From Arthrobacter sp. CJ23 (GTDB lineage Bacteria > Actinomycetota > Actinomycetes > Actinomycetales > Micrococcaceae), in the NCBI RefSeq assembly GCF_024741795.1, contig NZ_CP102950.1:3162001-3226000 (forward strand): 64,000 bases of DNA, given 5' to 3'. Positions 45,879 through 53,078 of the stretch are shown in pieces. The notes under the pieces were generated by a model, which worked only from the letters and a program-made list of their open reading frames with translations, ran no database searches and was not told the origin of the DNA. The translations under genes were made by a program, and so were the position numbers. Within the stretch, counting starts at the first letter, position 1. Every line of letters starts with the position of its first letter.

Positions 45879-45884
45879 TAACCT
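45879..45884 (+). promoter_or_regulatory. Putative -10 box of RNB nuclease gene (leaderless)
   Basis: TAACCT lies 7 nt before GTG 45892 and supports that start over earlier in-frame codons such as ATG 45841. Confidence 0.45.
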
Positions 45885-45891
45885 GACTTTC

Positions 45892-47349
45892 GTGCCACAT
45901 CATGGGATAGCGCCGAACGTCAGCGAACAGTCGTACCAGCTCGCGGAGGCATTTGCGGCCTTGCGGACCGAGCTGGAGCTGCCCGGCGCCTACCCGCAGG
46001 AAGCCCTGAAGGAGGCCGAAGCTGCGGTTTCCGCCCACGCCCTTCCGGATCGCGACCTCCGGGATGTCCCGTTCATCACCATCGACCCGGCCACCTCCAC
46101 GGACCTCGACCAAGCCCTGTTCATCGAGCGCGCAGGCGAGGGCTACAAGGTGCTGTATGCCATCTCCGATGTGCCCTCCTTCGTGGCCCCGGGCGGGGCA
46201 CTCGACTCCGAGACGCGCCACCGTGGGCAGACGTTCTACGCCCCGGACGGCAGGATCCCGCTCCACCCCGAGGTCATCAGCGAGAACGCTGGCAGCCTGC
46301 TGGCCGAGCAGGACTGTGCGGCGTTCGTGTGGGACTTCGACCTTGATGCGGCCGCGGAGGTCACGGCCGTGTCCGTCCGCCGGGCCACGGTCCGGAGCCG
46401 CGCCAAGCTGAGCTACAAGGGCGTGCAGGCCGAGATCGACGCCGGCACGGCCTCGCCCGTGCTGCAGCTCCTCAAGGAAGTGGGCCTCAAGCGTGTGGAG
46501 CTGGAGCGCCGCCGCGGCGGTGCCAGCCTGAACATGCCGGAGCAGGAAATCGTCCCCGTGCCCGACGGCGGGGGGTTCCGGATTGTGGCAGCGCCCAGCC
46601 TGCCGGTGGAGGACTGGAACGCCCAGATATCCCTGATGACGGGGATGGCCGCGGCCCAACTGATGCTGGACGGCAAGGTGGGGATCCTGCGCACCATGCC
46701 GGAACCGGACGAACGATCCCTGCGGCACTTCAAACGCCAGACGGCGGCCCTCGGCAGGCCCTGGGACGGCGAGATGAGCTACGGCGAATACCTGCGCACC
46801 CTGGATGCCACGGACCCCAAGCAATTGGCCATCCTGCACGCCGCCGGGATGCTGTTCCGCGGCGCAGGCTACACGCCGTTCGACGGAACGGTGCCCGACA
46901 ATGTGGTGCAGTCTGCCATCGGCGCCCCCTATGCCCACACCACGGCTCCTCTGCGCCGGCTGATCGACCGCTTTGTCCTGGTGATCTGCGAGGCCCTGAG
47001 CAACGGCGGCTCCATCCCGTCATGGGTCCGCGACGCCCTCCCGTCCTTGCCCGCGATCATGGCCGCCTCGGACCAGCTCGCCGGGAAGATGGAGCGCATG
47101 GCCCTGGACACCGTGGAGGCGGCCCTGGTGGTCAACCACATTGGCGAGGAGTTCGACGCCGTCGTGATCTCCGGTTCCAAGCCGCCGAACGGAAACGGCA
47201 ACGGCAACGGCCCGTTCGGCGTCGTGCAGATCGCGGAGCCTGCCGTCACGGCCCGCTGCGACGGCGAAATGGAGTCCGGCACCAAGGTCCGGGTGAAGCT
47301 TCTCAAGGCTGACATCGCCGCACGGGAGATCCGCTTCGCGCTCCTGTGA
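45892..47349 (+). CDS. RNB-domain ribonuclease (RNase II/R family)
   Basis: A 485-residue exoribonuclease-like protein made almost only of the RNB catalytic domain, lacking the long N-terminal cold-shock domains of RNase II/R. The catalytic loop is IDPATSTDLDQALFIE near residue 63: Asp-x5-Asp-x-Asp is kept but the fourth position (Asp in RNase II) is Gln. GAPYAHTTAPLRRLIDRFV near 345 is the conserved RNA-binding helix. A short NGNGNGNG linker precedes the last beta strands. GTG 45892 is chosen from the leaderless box. Confidence 0.88.
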   Translation: MPHHGIAPNVSEQSYQLAEAFAALRTELELPGAYPQEALKEAEAAVSAHALPDRDLRDVPFITIDPATSTDLDQALFIERAGEGYKVLYAISDVPSFVAPGGALDSETRHRGQTFYAPDGRIPLHPEVISENAGSLLAEQDCAAFVWDFDLDAAAEVTAVSVRRATVRSRAKLSYKGVQAEIDAGTASPVLQLLKEVGLKRVELERRRGGASLNMPEQEIVPVPDGGGFRIVAAPSLPVEDWNAQISLMTGMAAAQLMLDGKVGILRTMPEPDERSLRHFKRQTAALGRPWDGEMSYGEYLRTLDATDPKQLAILHAAGMLFRGAGYTPFDGTVPDNVVQSAIGAPYAHTTAPLRRLIDRFVLVICEALSNGGSIPSWVRDALPSLPAIMAASDQLAGKMERMALDTVEAALVVNHIGEEFDAVVISGSKPPNGNGNGNGPFGVVQIAEPAVTARCDGEMESGTKVRVKLLKADIAAREIRFALL

Positions 47350-47395
47350 CCGGCATGGCGCTGGCACCGATCCAAGCTTTGGGCCGCCCAGAGGC

Positions 47396-47630
47396 TAGAC
47401 TGGCTGTGTAGTAATGGATGCCCGGTCGTTGATTCAGTTAATTTTTGAAGTCAACAAGCCCGCCCCTACGCGATCTTGAGAATTGCCCGCTGGTCACCAG
47501 TGCCAGTACTTAGATAGCCCGCGATCGGCTTCCACTGGATTTGCTTGCGCGCCCGTTCGTGCTCCGGATCGGCTCAGCCGCCGCCGTTGAGCACGCAGCG
47601 CCAATGCCCAAATGAATAAGGAAACTCCCT
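47396..47630 (+). promoter_or_regulatory. Long 5' leader of the DEAD-box helicase gene
   Basis: A TAGACT box (47396-47401) is the best -10 in the 281-nt gap between the RNB and helicase genes, giving a leader of about 220 nt. Such length is unusual among the leaderless genes around it. The segment 47430-47455 is AT-rich against a GC-rich background, and it includes a short open frame described separately. AAGGA about 9 nt before GTG 47631 is the helicase ribosome site. Confidence 0.45.
47414..47479 (+). CDS. Candidate 21-codon leader peptide
   Basis: ATG 47414 opens a frame of 21 residues, MDARSLIQLIFEVNKPAPTRS, ending at TGA 47477-47479. It has no ribosome site but starts about 6 nt after the predicted transcription start. 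Its codons include TTA, ATT and TTT, rare in this genome. It could be a regulatory upstream frame; chance occurrence cannot be excluded. Confidence 0.25.
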   Translation: MDARSLIQLIFEVNKPAPTRS

Positions 47631-49334
47631 GTGAGTGAATTGCACACCCATGAAGTCCTGACTGACCCCAGCGGCACGGAATCGATCGAGCCCGAGGAGA
47701 CCATCACCTCGGACGAGACGCCCCACGAGATCGAGGAAAAGTCCTTCGCCGATTTCAACGTCCGCGCAGACATCGTTGAATCCCTGGCCGATGCCGGCAT
47801 CACGCACCCCTTCCCCATCCAGGCGATGACCCTTCCCGTGGCCCTCGGCGGCCACGACATCATCGGCCAGGCGAAGACCGGTACCGGCAAGACCCTCGGA
47901 TTCGGCATCCCCGCACTGCAGCGCGTGGTGGGACAGGACGACGCCGGCTACGACAAACTGGCCGTCCCGGGCGCACCCCAGGCCCTGGTCATCGTCCCCA
48001 CCCGCGAACTCGCCGTCCAGGTCGCCAACGACCTGCAGACCGCGTCCCGCAAGCGCAACGCCCGCATCGCCACGATCTATGGCGGCCGGGCCTACGAGCC
48101 CCAGATCGAGGCACTGCAGAAGGGCGTCGAGGTGGTTGTCGGTACGCCGGGCCGCCTGATCGACCTCTACAAGCAGAAGCACCTGAACCTCAAGAACGTC
48201 AAGATGGTCATCCTTGACGAGGCCGACGAAATGCTGGACCTCGGCTTCCTGCCGGACGTGGAGACCCTCATCGCAGGCACCCCGGCGGTCCGGCAGACCC
48301 TGCTGTTCTCGGCCACCATGCCCGGCCCGGTCATCGCCATGGCCCGCCGCTACATGACCCAGCCCACCCACATCCGCGCCGCAGACCCCAATGACGAAGG
48401 CCTCACCAAGCGCGACATCCGCCAGCTGATCTACCGTGCCCACAGCATGGACAAGATCGAGGTGGTGGCCCGCATCCTGCAGGCCCGCGGCCGCGGCCGC
48501 ACCATCATCTTCACCAAGACCAAGCGCACCGCAGCCAAGGTCTCCGAGGAACTCGTGGACCGCGGCTTCGCTGCCGCCGCCATCCACGGCGACCTCGGCC
48601 AGGGCGCCCGCGAGCAGGCACTGCGCGCCTTCCGCAACAACAAGGTTGACGTCCTGGTCGCCACCGACGTCGCCGCCCGCGGCATCGACGTGGACGACGT
48701 CACGCACGTCATCAACTACCAGTGCGTTGAAGACGAGAAGATCTACCTGCACCGCGTGGGCCGCACCGGCCGCGCCGGCAACAAGGGCACCGCCGTCACG
48801 TTCGTCGACTGGGACGACATGCCGCGCTGGGGCCTGGTCAACAAGGCCCTCGGCCTGAGTGTGCCGGAGCCCGTGGAGACCTACTCCTCCTCGCCGCACC
48901 TCTACGAAGAGCTGGACATCCCGGAAGGCACCAAGGGCCGGCTGCCCCGCAACAAGCGCACGCTCGCCGGCGTCGACGCCGAGGTCCTGGAGGACCTGGG
49001 CGAGACCGGCAAGAAGAACTCCCGCGGCGGCCGTGATGGCGGACGCGACGGCGGCCGTGGCCGCTCCGGCCGCGACGCCAGGTCCGGCGACGCAAAGGAA
49101 AGCGAAGGCAAGGGCGGCGGCGACCGCACCCGCCGCCGTCGTACTTCCACGGGCGAAGCAGCTCCGGCGGAAGGTGCAGCCTCGAACGGCACCCAGTCGG
49201 GCACCACCCAGCCGAACAACGCGGAAGCCGGCGACAAGCCTGCCCGCACGCGGCGCACCCGCACGCGCCGCCGCAACGGCGAGGTGGTGCCCGCCGGCGA
49301 CGCCGCCGCGGCATCCGGCAGCGCCGAGGCCTAA
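47631..49334 (+). CDS. rhlE: DEAD-box RNA helicase (RhlE/DeaD type)
   Basis: A 567-residue ATP-dependent RNA helicase. The Q motif is FADFNVRADIVESLADAGITHPFPIQ near residue 40-65. Motif I is AKTGTGKT, motif II VILDEADEMLDLGF, motif III FSATMPG, and motif VI HRVGRTGRAG. A basic Gly/Arg-rich tail (about 460-567, with repeated GGRDGGRG and RTRR elements) likely binds RNA. GTG 47631 has AAGGA 9 nt upstream. It probably remodels RNA for ribosome assembly or cold growth, as relatives do. The methyltransferase gene starts 8 nt later. Confidence 0.95.
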   Translation: MSELHTHEVLTDPSGTESIEPEETITSDETPHEIEEKSFADFNVRADIVESLADAGITHPFPIQAMTLPVALGGHDIIGQAKTGTGKTLGFGIPALQRVVGQDDAGYDKLAVPGAPQALVIVPTRELAVQVANDLQTASRKRNARIATIYGGRAYEPQIEALQKGVEVVVGTPGRLIDLYKQKHLNLKNVKMVILDEADEMLDLGFLPDVETLIAGTPAVRQTLLFSATMPGPVIAMARRYMTQPTHIRAADPNDEGLTKRDIRQLIYRAHSMDKIEVVARILQARGRGRTIIFTKTKRTAAKVSEELVDRGFAAAAIHGDLGQGAREQALRAFRNNKVDVLVATDVAARGIDVDDVTHVINYQCVEDEKIYLHRVGRTGRAGNKGTAVTFVDWDDMPRWGLVNKALGLSVPEPVETYSSSPHLYEELDIPEGTKGRLPRNKRTLAGVDAEVLEDLGETGKKNSRGGRDGGRDGGRGRSGRDARSGDAKESEGKGGGDRTRRRRTSTGEAAPAEGAASNGTQSGTTQPNNAEAGDKPARTRRTRTRRRNGEVVPAGDAAAASGSAEA

Positions 49335-49342
49335 AACCCTCA

Positions 49343-50233
49343 ATGAATGAAACTGTTTGGGCGCCGGACGGCAGCAACCTGGTGGTGCACGCGGACAACG
49401 CGGACTTCCTCCCCACGCTGCCGGACGGCGCCTTCACACTCATCTACGTGGACCCGCCGTTCAACACCGGCCGGGTCCAGCGCCGCCAGGAAACACGCAT
49501 GGTCCGCAACGCCGACGGCGACGGCGACCGCGTGGGTTTCAAGGGCCGCTCCTACGACACCATCAAGGGCGCCCTGCACAGCTACGACGACGCCTTCAGC
49601 GACTACTGGTCCTTCCTGGAGCCCCGGCTCGTGGAGGCGTGGCGGTTGCTGGCCGATGACGGCACCCTGTACTTGCACCTCGACTACCGCGAGGTGCACT
49701 ACGCCAAGGTCATGCTGGATGCCATCTTCGGCAGGGAATCGTTCCTGAATGAGATCATCTGGGCCTATGACTACGGTGCACGCGCCAAGAACCGCTGGCC
49801 CACCAAGCACGACAACATCCTCGTGTACGTGAAAGACCCGGCCAAGTACCACTTCGACAACGCCGAAGTGGACCGTGAGCCGTACATGGCCCCGGGCCTG
49901 GTCACACCCGCCAAACGCGAAAAGGGCAAGCTGCCCACGGACGTGTGGTGGCACACCATCGTCTCGCCCACCGGACGCGAAAAGACCGGCTACCCCACCC
50001 AGAAACCCGAAGGACTCGTCCGCCGGATCGTCTCGGCGTCGAGCCGCAAGGACGACTGGTGCCTGGATTTCTTTGCCGGCTCCGGCACGCTCGGCTCGGT
50101 CGCGGCCAAGCTGGGCCGCAGGTTCGTGTGCGTGGACCAGAACGCCCCGGCCATCGAGGTCATGCGCAAGCGGCTGGACGGCAAGGCGGAGTTCGTGGCC
50201 GGCCCTCCCCCGCTCCCCCACCCAACTAAGTAG
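49343..50233 (+). CDS. Solitary DNA N4/N6-methyltransferase (beta-type order)
   Basis: A 296-residue amino-methyltransferase. Motif IV is IYVDPPFNTGR near residue 37 and precedes motif I, CLDFFAGSGTLGSVAAKLGRRFVCVDQN, near residue 245, the permuted beta-class order. There is no cognate restriction gene on either side, so it is likely an orphan epigenetic enzyme; recognition sequence unknown. It starts 8 nt after the helicase stop, so it is probably in the same transcript. Its last codons and stop TAG (50231-50233) form one arm of the palindrome interrupted by the IS110 element. Confidence 0.93.
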   Translation: MNETVWAPDGSNLVVHADNADFLPTLPDGAFTLIYVDPPFNTGRVQRRQETRMVRNADGDGDRVGFKGRSYDTIKGALHSYDDAFSDYWSFLEPRLVEAWRLLADDGTLYLHLDYREVHYAKVMLDAIFGRESFLNEIIWAYDYGARAKNRWPTKHDNILVYVKDPAKYHFDNAEVDREPYMAPGLVTPAKREKGKLPTDVWWHTIVSPTGREKTGYPTQKPEGLVRRIVSASSRKDDWCLDFFAGSGTLGSVAAKLGRRFVCVDQNAPAIEVMRKRLDGKAEFVAGPPPLPHPTK

Positions 50234-50234
50234 C
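50223..50234. repeat. Left arm of palindrome split by IS110
   Basis: CAACTAAGTAGC here is the inverted counterpart of GCTACCCAGTTG at 51878-51889, with two mismatches. Joined to the remainder at 51840-51889 it rebuilds a long hairpin between the convergent methyltransferase and marC genes. The arm includes the methyltransferase stop codon. Confidence 0.6.
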
Positions 50235-50240
50235 CTTTGT

Positions 50241-50450
50241 GTCCCTTGCGGGACGCCCGTTCCGGGCTGAAAATGTGCTTGTGGCCGCCTGCCAACGCCG
50301 TGCTTCCATGGTTCGTTGAGGCCGCTAAGTAGCCGGGCGTTGGGGGTCACGTTGTGGGCCCTTCATTGTTCCTTTCATCGAGAACGAGGACTAGATTCCC
50401 GTTGTCCCTGGTGATCCCCACGGGCGGCCACTTCGATATTCAGAAGGGCC
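50241..50450 (+). ncRNA. Candidate bridge (seeker) RNA of the IS110 element
   Basis: The non-coding left end has ordered stems. Small hairpins lie at 50241-50254 and 50255-50267. Stem CCAACGCC/GGCGTTGG (50292-50299 with 50336-50343) closes a 36-nt loop. Stem GGCCCTTC/GAAGGGCC (50357-50364 with 50443-50450) closes a 78-nt loop. The first loop contains CTAAGTAGCC (50325-50334), identical to the left genomic junction at 50226-50235. The second contains GGACTAG (50388-50394), identical to the right end of the element at 51832-51838. This is the layout of target- and donor-binding loops in bridge RNAs of IS110 elements. Transcript ends and the complementary guide halves are not resolved. Confidence 0.6.
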
Positions 50451-50463
50451 GCGCCGTGAGGAG

Positions 50464-51744
50464 ATGAGCAGGATCATGCTGGCTGAAACCCAGGATGAGG
50501 AACAGATCATTGCCAGGGTCGCCGGGATCGACATTGGCAAGGCCGAACTCGTGTGTTGCGTGCGGGTCCCCGCGGAGGGGAACCGAAAGAAACGGTTGCA
50601 GGAGGTGTCCACGCATTCGACCATGACCCGTTCGTTGGCGGACCTGGCCAACCATCTCGTGGACCTGCGCATCGAGCGGGTGGTGATGGAGGCGACCAGC
50701 GACTACTGGAAGCCGGTGTTCTACCTCCTCGAGGCGCACGGGCTCGAACCGTGGCTGGTCAACGCCCGCGACGTGAAGCATCTGCCGGGACGTCCCAAAA
50801 CCGATGTGCTGGATGCGGTGTGGCTGTGCAAGGTCGCCGAACGGCAGATGCTCCGGCCCAGCTTCGTCCCGCCCGCCCCGATCCGCAGGCTCCGGGACCT
50901 GACCCGGTACCGGATTGACCTGGTCGGGACCCGGACCGCGGAGAAGAACCGGGTCGAGAAACTCCTCGAGGACGCCTGCATCAAACTCTCCTCGGTGGCC
51001 TCGGACACCTTCGGGGTGTCCGGCCGGGAAATGATGGCAGCGCTCATCGCCGGAGAACGCAACCCGGGCGTGCTCGCGCAGCTGGCACGCTCCAGCATGC
51101 GCAGGAAGATCAGCGAACTGGAGGAGGCGTTCACCGGCCGCTTCGATGACCACCACGGCTTCCTGCTCGCCCGGATGCTGGCAAGGATTGACGGCATCGA
51201 CACCGATATCGCCGCGCTCGATGAACAGATCGAGGTCCAGCTGGCCCCTTTCGCCGCGGCGGCCAAACGCCTGGATGAGATCCCGGGCATCGGCCCCATC
51301 GCCGCCGCCGTAGTTCTGGCCGAAATCGGGGTCGACATGTCCCGGTTCCCGACCGCGGGGCACCTGTGTTCCTGGGCAAAGTTCTCCCCGGGCATCAACT
51401 CCTCCGCAGGCAAGACCAAAGGAAACGGCTCGACCGGGCACGGCAACCGCTATCTCGCCCGGGCCCTTGGCGAGGCCGCCTTCGGAGCCGGCAAGACCAA
51501 TACCTTCCTGGGCGAACGCTACCGAAGGCTCGTCCGGCGGCGGGGCAAGAAACGCGCCATTGTCGCCATCGGACGTTCCATCCTCGTCATCGTCTGGCAC
51601 CTCCTGCAGGGCCCGGACACACGGTTCCAGGATCTCGGCGCCGACCACTTCACCCGCCACACCAACCCCGAAACCAGGAAGCACAGCCACATCCGGCAAC
51701 TCGAGGCCCTCGGCTACACCGTCACCCTGACCCCTGCCGCCTGA
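50464..51744 (+). CDS. IS110-family transposase (DEDD recombinase)
   Basis: A 426-residue recombinase. The N-terminal RuvC-like domain has GIDIGKAELVCCV, VVMEATSDYWKPVFYLLEAHG and the paired Asp in RPKTDVLDAVWL, giving the D-E-D-D set. A coiled central part follows, then the C-terminal Tnp domain with IPGIGPIAAAVVLAEIG and FSPGINSSAGKTKGNGSTGHGNRYLARAL, which holds the catalytic serine. GAGGAG lies 4 nt before ATG 50464; an in-frame ATG also follows at codon 5. It should work with the RNA encoded upstream to excise and insert the element. Confidence 0.95.
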   Translation: MSRIMLAETQDEEQIIARVAGIDIGKAELVCCVRVPAEGNRKKRLQEVSTHSTMTRSLADLANHLVDLRIERVVMEATSDYWKPVFYLLEAHGLEPWLVNARDVKHLPGRPKTDVLDAVWLCKVAERQMLRPSFVPPAPIRRLRDLTRYRIDLVGTRTAEKNRVEKLLEDACIKLSSVASDTFGVSGREMMAALIAGERNPGVLAQLARSSMRRKISELEEAFTGRFDDHHGFLLARMLARIDGIDTDIAALDEQIEVQLAPFAAAAKRLDEIPGIGPIAAAVVLAEIGVDMSRFPTAGHLCSWAKFSPGINSSAGKTKGNGSTGHGNRYLARALGEAAFGAGKTNTFLGERYRRLVRRRGKKRAIVAIGRSILVIVWHLLQGPDTRFQDLGADHFTRHTNPETRKHSHIRQLEALGYTVTLTPAA

Positions 51745-51836
51745 CTCCAACATTCCCCGTCCACCGAGGGCTGCCTTTCGCCCCCGGATGCCCAAACACG
51801 CGCGCCAACGAACGCACATCACCTCATTTTCGGACT

Positions 51837-51889
51837 AGCAGTAGGTGTCGTTTTGGAGGCTCAAAACGACACTTGCTGCTACCCAGTTG
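51837..51889. repeat. Remaining hairpin of the IS-split palindrome (probable terminator)
   Basis: AGCAGTAGGTGTCGTTTT and AAAACGACACTTGCTGCT form an imperfect 18-nt stem around GGAGGCTC. The right side continues to ACCCAGTTG, ending next to the marC stop. It can still act as a terminator for marC on the minus strand, while the methyltransferase side has lost it to the insertion. Confidence 0.65.
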
Positions 51890-51890
51890 C

Positions 51891-52508
51891 TTAGCCCCAG
51901 GTCCCGGCGAACGCCCGGACCGAGTCGGCGATCATCTGCACCGCGATCGCCGAGAGCAGCAGCCCGGCAATCCTCGTGACCAGCTCCACCCCATTTTCGC
52001 CCAGCACACGCTGCACCACGCCGGCAAAGCGCATGGCCAGGTACAGCGATGCCAGCGTGACTGCGATGCCGAGCCCCACGGCCAGGTATTGGGCCGCCGA
52101 ATCGGATTGCTGGACGAACACCATGACGGCCACAATCGCGCCCGGACCGGCCATGAGCGGCGTGCCGAGCGGTACAAACGCCACGTTCTTGTACTTATCG
52201 GCCTTGTCTTCGCCGCTGGTGGAACCCGTCAGCAGCTGCAGGGCGATCAGTACAAGCAGCAGGCCGCCCGCACCCTGGAGCGCCGCCAGCGAGATGTGCA
52301 TGTAGTTCAGGATCGACTGGCCGAAGATCGCGAACACCACGATCACGCCGGTGGCCACCAACAATGCCTGCAGGGCCGATCGATTGCGGTCCCGGGCGTC
52401 CATCTGCGCCGTGAGGGACATGAAGATGGGCACGGTCCCGGGCGGATCCATGATCACGAAGAGCGTGACAATCACCGAGGCAAACAGCTGCAGGTCAATC
52501 CAATCCAC
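51891..52508 (-). CDS. MarC family integral membrane protein
   Basis: A 205-residue protein with six hydrophobic segments, of the MarC/UPF0056 family. LFVIMDPPGTVPIFMSLT near residue 17 is the conserved first re-entrant-like motif, and PLGTPLMAGPGAIVAVMVF near 115 is the second. Despite the name, a role in multiple antibiotic resistance has not held up for E. coli MarC; transport function is unclear. It is convergent with the methyltransferase gene and ends inside the palindrome region. Confidence 0.9.
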   Translation of the reverse strand: MDWIDLQLFASVIVTLFVIMDPPGTVPIFMSLTAQMDARDRNRSALQALLVATGVIVVFAIFGQSILNYMHISLAALQGAGGLLLVLIALQLLTGSTSGEDKADKYKNVAFVPLGTPLMAGPGAIVAVMVFVQQSDSAAQYLAVGLGIAVTLASLYLAMRFAGVVQRVLGENGVELVTRIAGLLLSAIAVQMIADSVRAFAGTWG

Positions 52509-52562
52509 GGCGCAAGCCTACCCGGTGCGGGCACCGGGTAGGCTTGGCATGGCGCGTGGGGA

Positions 52563-52940
52563 TCAGGGGCAGCCCTCGCCCAACTGAATGCCGTGCTCGG
52601 TTTGCCGATTCACCAACACGGAACCCTGGGAATCGCAGATGGCGTTGAACAACAGGGCGAAGCCTTCGCCGCTCTGGTAGTTGCCCTTCTGGCCGATGGG
52701 GAAGTCGGGGGCAAACTCCTTGAGCGTTCCCGGGGGGACAAATGCCCAGACTTCAGCAGCGCCGGGGAAGACACTCGGGAGCCACACCCAGTTTCCGCTG
52801 ATAACAGGACCCTCGGTACAGTTGGCGCCGCATGCGGCCGGCGGCCTGCTGACATTGGCGCAGTCGAGCGCATTGGCGGCTACGGGAACAAACATGAAGG
52901 CTGCGGCAAGGCCAGCCGCAGCAAGCGTCTTTCTGAACAT
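52563..52940 (-). CDS. Small secreted cysteine-containing protein
   Basis: I do not recognise the family. The 125-residue product has a clear signal peptide (MFRKTLAAAGLAAAFMFVPVAANA, probable cleavage after ANA). The mature part of about 100 residues has five cysteines (DCANVS, AACGANC, AICDSQ, EGCP), which suggests disulfides, and several Trp residues (GNWVWLP, VWAFVPPG). GGAGAAA lies about 6 nt before ATG 52940, which also starts the signal peptide; longer frames upstream are unlikely. It stands alone between marC and the PHP gene on the same strand. Confidence 0.75.
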   Translation of the reverse strand: MFRKTLAAAGLAAAFMFVPVAANALDCANVSRPPAACGANCTEGPVISGNWVWLPSVFPGAAEVWAFVPPGTLKEFAPDFPIGQKGNYQSGEGFALLFNAICDSQGSVLVNRQTEHGIQLGEGCP

Positions 52941-53078
52941 TGCTTTCTCCGTCGACAGAAGTGGTAGAGCACGGCGACGAGACCTTGGTTGGAGCGGCAG
53001 ACCGCCGCTTCCCAGCAGACGAAAGACTACTCCCCGCTGCGGGCAAGTCAATACACTGGCGTAACCCGGGTCGACGCG

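Larger units (their letters stand above)
50234..51838 (+). mobile_element. IS110-family insertion sequence, about 1.6 kb
   Basis: The element contains a 426-residue IS110-type transposase, a 230-nt left non-coding end and a roughly 95-nt right end. Boundaries are inferred: TAGC occurs at both junctions (50231-50234 and 51836-51839), and removing the DNA between them rebuilds a palindrome between the convergent genes. The exact edge within TAGC cannot be fixed. I see no terminal inverted repeats and no other target duplication, as expected for IS110. The transposase frame is intact, so the element may be active. Confidence 0.75.

Noticed and set aside
49020..49300. Gly/Arg-rich repetitive DNA in the helicase 3' end as a separate repeat element.
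   Set aside because: It is in-frame coding sequence for the basic RNA-binding tail common in DEAD-box helicases.
50234..51838. Terminal inverted repeats of the insertion sequence.
   Set aside because: Compared the two ends and found no convincing inverted match; this fits IS110 elements, so the boundaries rest on the rebuilt palindrome instead.
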